The notes beneath the pieces were generated by a model. The model saw only the letters and a list, made by a program, of their open reading frames with translations, made no database searches and was not told the origin of the DNA. The position numbers were made by a program, and so were the translations under genes. Shown here one piece after another: positions 6,351 to 9,549 of a stretch of DNA of 9,549 bases (position 1 is the first letter of the stretch; each line of letters starts with the position of its first letter). The stretch comes from Propionibacterium sp. (GTDB lineage: Bacteria > Actinomycetota > Actinomycetes > Propionibacteriales > Propionibacteriaceae): contig JALHFX010000078.1 in NCBI GenBank assembly GCA_022837595.1, positions 1 to 9,549 on the forward strand. Reading direction: 5' to 3'.

Positions 6351-7427
6351 ATGGAGAGCACTGCCAAAGCCCGAAAGGGTCGTCAGGAGCCCACACAGGG
6401 CGAGACGCAGGGCGTTCTAGACCTCGCAGCCGGCACCCCGCCAGAGCCTGCTCAGGACACCACGTCGGCCAAGTTGCCGGCGCCGGTCAAGCGCGAGCGC
6501 CCGGCGTTGCTGCCACTTCGGCACACAGACCGCGATTTCTTCCTTGCCGACCTGTTTGACTATGCGTTGAAGGATGACGGTGCGAGCATGGAAGCGCCGA
6601 TCTTCACGCTTTCAACCAAGGCAGACTTGTCGACGTGGACATGGGAGAGCAAGGACGGAAACCGCAGCGTCGAGGTCTATCCGTCGATCAAGGGCCGGGC
6701 GACGCAGTTCGACAAGGACGTTTTGATTTACGTTGTCAGCCAGATGACCGAGGGGCTGAACAGAGGCCGGGACGACGCCAAGAATCGGACCGTGCGCTTT
6801 ACGGTGCATGACTACCTTGTATCGACCAACAAGCCCACCGGCGGCGCCGAGTATCAGCGCCTCGAGAACGCCCTAGAGCGCCTGCGCGGAACCACGATCA
6901 AGACTGACATTCGGACGGGTGGACAGCGCGTCAAAGAGGGCTTCGGGATCATTGATTCCTGGACGATCATCGAGCGGGCGCCCGATGACGAACGCATGAT
7001 TGCCGTGGAAGTCACCTTGTCCAAGTGGCTTTTTAATGCGGTGCAGGCTCACGAAGTGCTGACCATCCACCGGGACTATTTCCGCCTTCGCCGGCCGCTG
7101 GAGCGGCGTCTGTACGAGCTGGCGCGCAAGCATTGTGGCCATCAAACTCTGTGGAGCATCGGCCTTGAGCTGCTGCAAGAGAAGGCCGGCAGCAAGGGCA
7201 CCTTGCGCGAGTTCCGCCGCATGGTCCGCGAGATCATCGAGGCGCACACCTTGCCCGAGTATCGGATGACGCTGGACGACGCCGACAAGGTGACGTTCTA
7301 CGTCCGCAACCCCCAGCGGCTCATTGCCGGGCTGACCAAGGGCAACAAGGCTGACGTGGTGCATTCCTACACTCGAAACCCGAAGCGAGTACCGCCCGAG
7401 CTGGATAAGGGGAAGGGCAAGCCTTAG
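6351..7427 (+). CDS. repA: RepA-type plasmid replication initiator
   Basis: With the ATG at 6351 this is a 358-residue protein of the replication initiator protein A group common on proteobacterial iteron plasmids. The first 55 or so residues are low-complexity and basic/proline-rich. The conserved body starts at about residue 58 (HTDRDFFLADLFDYALKDD) and includes TQFDKDVLIYVVSQM, TGGAEYQRLENALERLRGT and a winged-helix-like RRPLERRLYELARKHCG. The start was chosen because AGGAGAG lies 5 nt upstream. An in-frame TTG at 6321 preceded by AAGGAGG, and an ATG at 6294 without a ribosome-binding site, are alternatives. The protein should bind the iterons at 7635-7904 and open the origin. It is followed by a terminator at 7481-7502. 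Confidence 0.9.
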   Translation: MESTAKARKGRQEPTQGETQGVLDLAAGTPPEPAQDTTSAKLPAPVKRERPALLPLRHTDRDFFLADLFDYALKDDGASMEAPIFTLSTKADLSTWTWESKDGNRSVEVYPSIKGRATQFDKDVLIYVVSQMTEGLNRGRDDAKNRTVRFTVHDYLVSTNKPTGGAEYQRLENALERLRGTTIKTDIRTGGQRVKEGFGIIDSWTIIERAPDDERMIAVEVTLSKWLFNAVQAHEVLTIHRDYFRLRRPLERRLYELARKHCGHQTLWSIGLELLQEKAGSKGTLREFRRMVREIIEAHTLPEYRMTLDDADKVTFYVRNPQRLIAGLTKGNKADVVHSYTRNPKRVPPELDKGKGKP

Positions 7428-7480
7428 CCGGCGCACTTGGTTACAACAGATCTACCTGGCCTGCTCGCATTTTTCATCAT

Positions 7481-7502
7481 GCCCCCCGAACAGGGGCTTT
7501 TT
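7481..7502 (+). terminator. Rho-independent terminator after repA
   Basis: GCCCC (7481-7485) pairs with GGGGC (7493-7497) across a 7-nt loop, followed by TTTTT (7498-7502). It lies 54 nt after the repA stop, in the correct orientation. Confidence 0.8.
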
Positions 7503-7634
7503 CGCTGGCGCGAAAACCGAGATGCCCTTCCAGGCTCGCTATCCGCTCGGTCTCTGCGGGACTGGCCGTCGGCCACCCTCAAGGCCACCACACGCCCGGC
7601 GGGTGTCTGGTGTGCGCTGAAGAATTCCCACGCC

Positions 7635-7904
7635 TCGTGTTTTCACCCACGCTTGCCGGTGGGTGCCTACGGTCGGACTCGTTATATCACCCACGCTCAG
7701 GTCATTGGGCAGCGCCGTTGCTGTCACTGGTCCTCTATGGTGAGACGATAAGCGCCAAAAAACTCACTTTGGACGTGTCGTGTCGCCACGGCGGGCGGTT
7801 CGTTGTTTCACCCACGCCTGTGAATGGGCTCGTTATATCACCCACGCTTTCCTGTGGATGGACTCGTTATATCACCCACACCCCATTCGTTATATCACCC
7901 ACGC
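7635..7904 (+). repeat. Six iterons of the replication origin
   Basis: The 18-bp consensus TCGTTATATCACCCACGC occurs exactly at 7679-7696, 7830-7847 and 7887-7904, with one change at 7864-7881 (CACCCACAC), and as weaker copies at 7635-7652 (TCGTGTTTTCACCCACGC) and 7800-7817 (TCGTTGTTTCACCCACGC). All are in direct orientation. Start-to-start distances are 44, 121, 30, 34 and 23 bp, mostly near whole helical turns. An inverted partial copy, GTGGGTG 7659-7665, faces the first iteron. Together with the adjacent repA this marks oriV. No credible gene is seen in 7428-7980; the open frames there run straight through the iterons. Confidence 0.92.
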
Positions 7905-7945
7905 CAGAAAATTCAGAATCCAGTAACGGCAACCCTTTCAGGCTG

Positions 7946-8027
7946 ATATCCACAACCGTAACGCGCGCGCGCGATTCTTAACTTATAAAACCTTTAACGT
8001 CAGTTAGGCCCCTGTGCCTGTGGAAAA
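7946..8027. other. Origin elements: near-match DnaA boxes, (CG)6 run, AT-rich stretch
   Basis: ATATCCACA (7946-7954, plus) and TTTTCCACA (8019-8027, minus) each differ by one base from the DnaA box TTATCCACA. Between them lie CGCGCGCGCGCG (7962-7973) and an AT-rich segment ATTCTTAACTTATAAAACC (7974-7992) that could be the unwinding element. The position directly after the iterons supports an origin role; function is inferred. Confidence 0.5.
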
Positions 8028-8057
8028 CTCTTTCCGTGGCCAAACCGGGCAAGGGGC

Positions 8058-8123
8058 ACCCCTGCGGGGTTCCCCCGGCAAAGCCGGCCCCCCCTCCCCA
8101 TTGAACAGGCCCCCAAAGGGGGC
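8058..8123. repeat. Cluster of short-loop GC hairpins
   Basis: Three hairpins follow each other: ACCCC-TGC-GGGGT (8058-8070), CCGGC-AAA-GCCGG (8075-8087) and GCCCCC-AAA-GGGGGC (8109-8123). None has a T-run, so they are not ordinary terminators. They lie just past the origin and could be single-strand initiation sites, transfer-region structures or selfish palindromes. Confidence 0.55.
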
Positions 8124-8126
8124 GAA

Positions 8127-8231
8127 ATGAGCCCCCAGACGCTGCTAGACCGCATTCACCACACCAAGCACCAAGGGAAACCAAAGAGAAGAAAGGAAAA
8201 AAGCAAACCCCAAAACATCGATGAACAGTGA
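8127..8231 (+). CDS. Possible 34-residue basic small protein
   Basis: ATG 8127 opens a frame to TGA 8229-8231, encoding MSPQTLLDRIHHTKHQ followed by a lysine/arginine-rich tail (GKPKRRKEKSK) and ending NIDEQ. A GGGGG run 4 nt upstream could be the ribosome-binding site, but it is also the right arm of the hairpin at 8109-8123, which would mask it. No family is recognised. The A-rich top strand in this stretch favours lysine codons by chance, so the ORF may be fortuitous. Confidence 0.27.
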   Translation: MSPQTLLDRIHHTKHQGKPKRRKEKSKPQNIDEQ

Positions 8232-8254
8232 AAGGGACGGTCTAAGCGGCTCGA

Positions 8255-8338
8255 CCCGGCAAGCCGGGCCGACCGGCCGCAAGCGGCCCCCTACGGGCGC
8301 TAAGACCCGGACAAATCGGCCTCCGCCCGCAAGCGGGC
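8255..8338. repeat. Second hairpin cluster with CAAG loops
   Basis: Three perfect stems share an AA centre: CCCGGC-AA-GCCGGG (8255-8268), GGCCGC-AA-GCGGCC (8275-8288) and GCCCGC-AA-GCGGGC (8325-8338). They resemble the cluster at 8058-8123 but have different stem sequences, so it is the shape rather than the sequence that repeats. In 8232-8460 I see no convincing gene. Confidence 0.55.
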
Positions 8339-8473
8339 CGACGCCTCAGCCGGGTTTCTGTGGAAACCGCCCCAAAGCGAGAGGTCGACGAATCAACAGC
8401 CGCTAAAAACATCTGTAAAACCGAGGGGGAGACGGAAAGGTACAGGTGAAATCCAGCTGCAGGAGCGTTCTGG

Positions 8474-8974
8474 ATGGCCGCTGAGGCGTTTTCTCGGCGT
8501 GGTCCGACCGACAACATTGCCGAACTGCATTTAATCGCTTGTAGCGCGTTTCTGGCCTTGGTGACAACCGGACGCCCTGCAGGGATCGGTGACGAGGTTT
8601 GGCTATCACCAAGGCCGGCTGAGATTCTCTTGCTGCCTCGCACACTCCCCAAGGCTGGGCTGGCGGAACGCTGCACTGAACTGCAGCTCACGAAACGGAA
8701 AAAATCGTACGCTAAGCCGGATCCGGCTTGTCGATTGGCACGGCCCACCATTCCTGCGCGTGCTGGGCCGAGCTCGGCCAGTTCGCGTTATCGACCTGGA
8801 AGCCGCGCAGCAGCAGCCCGCGCGGGGTCATGCGCAGCACCTGCACGTCGAACAGTGGCGGCAGCAAGGGCCGCTTGGCGGCCGAGCCCCACTGTTCCCA
8901 GAGCTGCGCCGCATGCAGCGGCCGCTTCTCGGCGGTCCCGATCGGGATGTCGCCTATGCTCAGGGTGCCGGTGA
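8474..8974 (+). CDS. Doubtful ORF, possibly a truncated unknown gene
   Basis: ATG 8474 has a good ribosome-binding site (AGGAG 8461-8465, 8-nt spacing). The first 75 or so residues (MAAEAFSRRGPTDNIAELHL and on) look protein-like, but no family is recognised. The last half (from about 8712) is antisense to the better supported minus-strand gene and becomes an alanine/arginine-rich sequence typical of a shadow frame. If real, the native gene was probably cut near 8700 by a rearrangement and now reads through. The stretch 8554-8616 forms a strong inverted repeat, so a structured RNA or DNA element is an alternative to coding. Confidence 0.27.
   Translation: MAAEAFSRRGPTDNIAELHLIACSAFLALVTTGRPAGIGDEVWLSPRPAEILLLPRTLPKAGLAERCTELQLTKRKKSYAKPDPACRLARPTIPARAGPSSASSRYRPGSRAAAARAGSCAAPARRTVAAARAAWRPSPTVPRAAPHAAAASRRSRSGCRLCSGCR
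8554..8616. repeat. 63-nt inverted-repeat structure
   Basis: GGCCTTGGTGA (8554-8564) is perfectly complementary to TCACCAAGGCC (8606-8616). Inside, AACC (8566-8569) can pair with GGTT (8596-8599), and CCCTGCAGGG (8575-8584) is a small palindrome. The nested pairing would fold as RNA or single-stranded DNA. No T-run follows. Confidence 0.5.
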
Positions 8975-9050
8975 TGCCGGGATCGGCCAGACATTCTTCG
9001 CGCGGGCGGCGCACTCCGGCCACCATCAGTTCGATGACTCTGACGTGCAT
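8712..9050 (-). CDS. Unknown small protein divergent from the SOS peptidase
   Basis: This 112-residue protein begins MHVRVIELMVAGVRRPREEC and contains GTLSIGDIPIGTAEKRPLHA, LFDVQVLRMTPRGLLLRGFQ and a late EWWAVPID. It has well-patterned alternating hydrophobic residues and no membrane segment or signal peptide, so it is probably a soluble mixed alpha/beta protein. I recognise no functional domain. It is transcribed away from the SOS peptidase gene, with a LexA-like box only 7 bp before its start, so it is probably DNA-damage inducible. Its tail encodes KPDPA and a TAG stop inside the palindrome AAGCCGGATCCGGCTT (8714-8729), followed on the minus strand by ATTTTT at about 8699-8704, which may act as a terminator. 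The last residues may be altered by a junction near 8700-8760. Confidence 0.72.
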   Translation of the reverse strand: MHVRVIELMVAGVRRPREECLADPGITGTLSIGDIPIGTAEKRPLHAAQLWEQWGSAAKRPLLPPLFDVQVLRMTPRGLLLRGFQVDNANWPSSAQHAQEWWAVPIDKPDPA

Positions 9051-9056
9051 GATTTT

Positions 9057-9074
9057 GCTGTAAAAAAATACAGC
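9057..9074. promoter_or_regulatory. LexA-type SOS box between divergent genes
   Basis: GCTGTAAAAAAATACAGC is a dyad matching the E. coli/Pseudomonas-type LexA site CTG-N10-CAG exactly (CTG 9058-9060, CAG 9071-9073). It lies 7 bp before the minus-strand gene and 65 bp before the SOS peptidase start, so one box could control both. Xanthomonas LexA is known to favour a different motif (TTAG-N6-TACTA), which hints that this pair came from another lineage. Confidence 0.75.
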
Positions 9075-9139
9075 TTATTTTCGCCCAACGTGGCCAGTTT
9101 GGGGCAGCGATCGATCGCCTGGTGTGGAGGCAAACAGCG

Positions 9140-9451
9140 ATGTGCGGACGTTATGCGCTTTACGGTCCGGTCTCGCGTCTGAGCGAGGCCTTCGAGGCGG
9201 CGCCCGAAGGCTTCGCATTCGAGCCGCGCTGGAACGCGGCGCCGATGCAGTGGTTGCCGGTGGTGCGCCAGCGCCCGAACGGCGAGCGGGTGATCCAGCT
9301 GCTGCGCTGGGGCCTGGTGCCCTCGTGGGCGAAGGACGAGGCGATCGCCACGAAGCTGATCAACGCGCGCGGCGAGTCGGTTGCTGAAAAGCCCTCGTTC
9401 CGGGCGGCGTTCCGCCGCCGGCGCTGCCTCGTGCCGGCCAACGGCTTCTAG
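9140..9451 (+). pseudogene. SOS response-associated peptidase (YedK/HMCES family), 3'-truncated
   Basis: The protein opens MCGRYALYGPVSRLSEAFEA. After Met removal, Cys2 is the residue that forms a thiazolidine crosslink with abasic sites in single-stranded DNA and so protects them. The NAAPMQWLPVVRQRP, LLRWGLVPSWAKD and INARGE (N75) blocks are all family hallmarks. The start at 9140 has GGAGG (9126-9130) 9 nt upstream. The family is usually about 200-230 residues; here the frame ends at residue 103 in CLVPANGF, where the expected YEW (Glu105) and the later catalytic His are missing. The stop TAG is formed by the first base of sequence that looks like a transposon end (from 9451), so the gene is interrupted and probably inactive. 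LexA control through the box at 9057-9074 is likely for the intact gene. Confidence 0.88.
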
Positions 9452-9488
9452 GGGTTCTAAGCCGGAACCGCCGAAAATTCCGTCAGCC
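9451..9488 (+). mobile_element. Candidate Tn3-family terminal inverted repeat
   Basis: Homology to the peptidase gene ends at 9450 and new sequence begins GGGGTTCTAAGCCGGAACCG, then CCGAAAATTCCG. Tn3-family ends are about 38 bp and begin GGGG with an internal GAAAA-type tract, which this fits. The element would extend rightward beyond the window. No matching inverted copy was found inside the window. Bases 9489-9549 hold nothing I can identify. Confidence 0.5.
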
Positions 9489-9549
9489 GATCAACGTGGC
9501 TTGTCCTCGGGCACCTGCCGGGCGTGCCACTGGCGGCACCTCATCGCCC

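Noticed and set aside
7635..7904. CRISPR array
   Set aside because: Repeats are only 18 bp with irregular spacing and sit beside repA, so they are iterons.
7437..7981. ORFs of 104 and 123 residues after repA
   Set aside because: They pass through the terminator and the iteron array, have repetitive translations and lack ribosome-binding sites; the region is an origin.
8066..8072. GGGGTTC as a second copy of the transposon end found at 9451
   Set aside because: The match stops after seven bases and the sequence is part of a GC hairpin.
8242..8751. 169-residue minus-strand ORF
   Set aside because: It crosses the second hairpin cluster, has a low-complexity end and overlaps a better supported gene; no domain was recognised.
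4747..9488. Resolvase and the transposon end at 9451 as two parts of one Tn3 element spanning the backbone
   Set aside because: The end at 9451 reads rightward out of the window, no matching inverted repeat lies near the resolvase, and parA-repA-origin would be inside; unproven.

Overview
The window looks like a plasmid or plasmid-derived accessory segment from a GC-rich gammaproteobacterium. The replicon, partition and resolvase style fits a Xanthomonadaceae-type host (Xanthomonas or a relative), but that host call is inference from protein flavour and base composition, not proof. Three blocks can be seen. (1) Positions 1-4443 hold a restriction-modification-like cargo module. A small ribbon-helix-helix (RHH) protein overlaps the start of an 866-residue DNA methyltransferase that carries two complete SAM-binding/catalytic motif sets. 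Facing it tail to tail is a 471-residue HNH nuclease with extra zinc-ribbon cysteines and an unrecognised N-terminal region. The two stop codons share one CTAG. The block is closed on the left by a perfect 42-bp palindromic terminator that follows the tail of an unidentified gene.

(2) Positions 4444-8100 are the plasmid backbone. In order: a leftover 3' end of an IS3-family transposase; a res-like site with a Tn3-type serine resolvase; a parA gene overlapping a second RHH gene (a ParF/ParG-like partition pair) with dyad and repeat sequences before and after; a RepA-type replication initiator; a rho-independent terminator; and an origin with six 18-bp iterons, two near-match DnaA boxes, a (CG)6 run and a short AT-rich stretch. 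Resolvase, partition and replication together give multimer resolution, segregation and copy maintenance.

(3) Positions 8040-9549 are gene-poor and mosaic. Two clusters of tiny-loop GC hairpins flank a possible 34-codon ORF, and a 63-nt inverted repeat lies inside a doubtful ORF. After these come two divergent genes around an E. coli-style LexA box (CTG-N10-CAG): a small unknown protein on the minus strand and an SOS-response-associated peptidase (YedK/HMCES family) on the plus strand. The peptidase is cut at residue 103, exactly where sequence beginning GGGG and resembling a Tn3-family terminal repeat starts, so a transposon probably entered the gene and continues past the window.

The most promising system is the RHH / tandem-methyltransferase / HNH module. 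The likely reading is a self-regulated type II-like restriction-modification system in which one polypeptide carries two methyltransferase domains, predicted N4-cytosine, perhaps one per strand of an asymmetric site. Coding assignments come from reading motifs by eye; no database search was possible.
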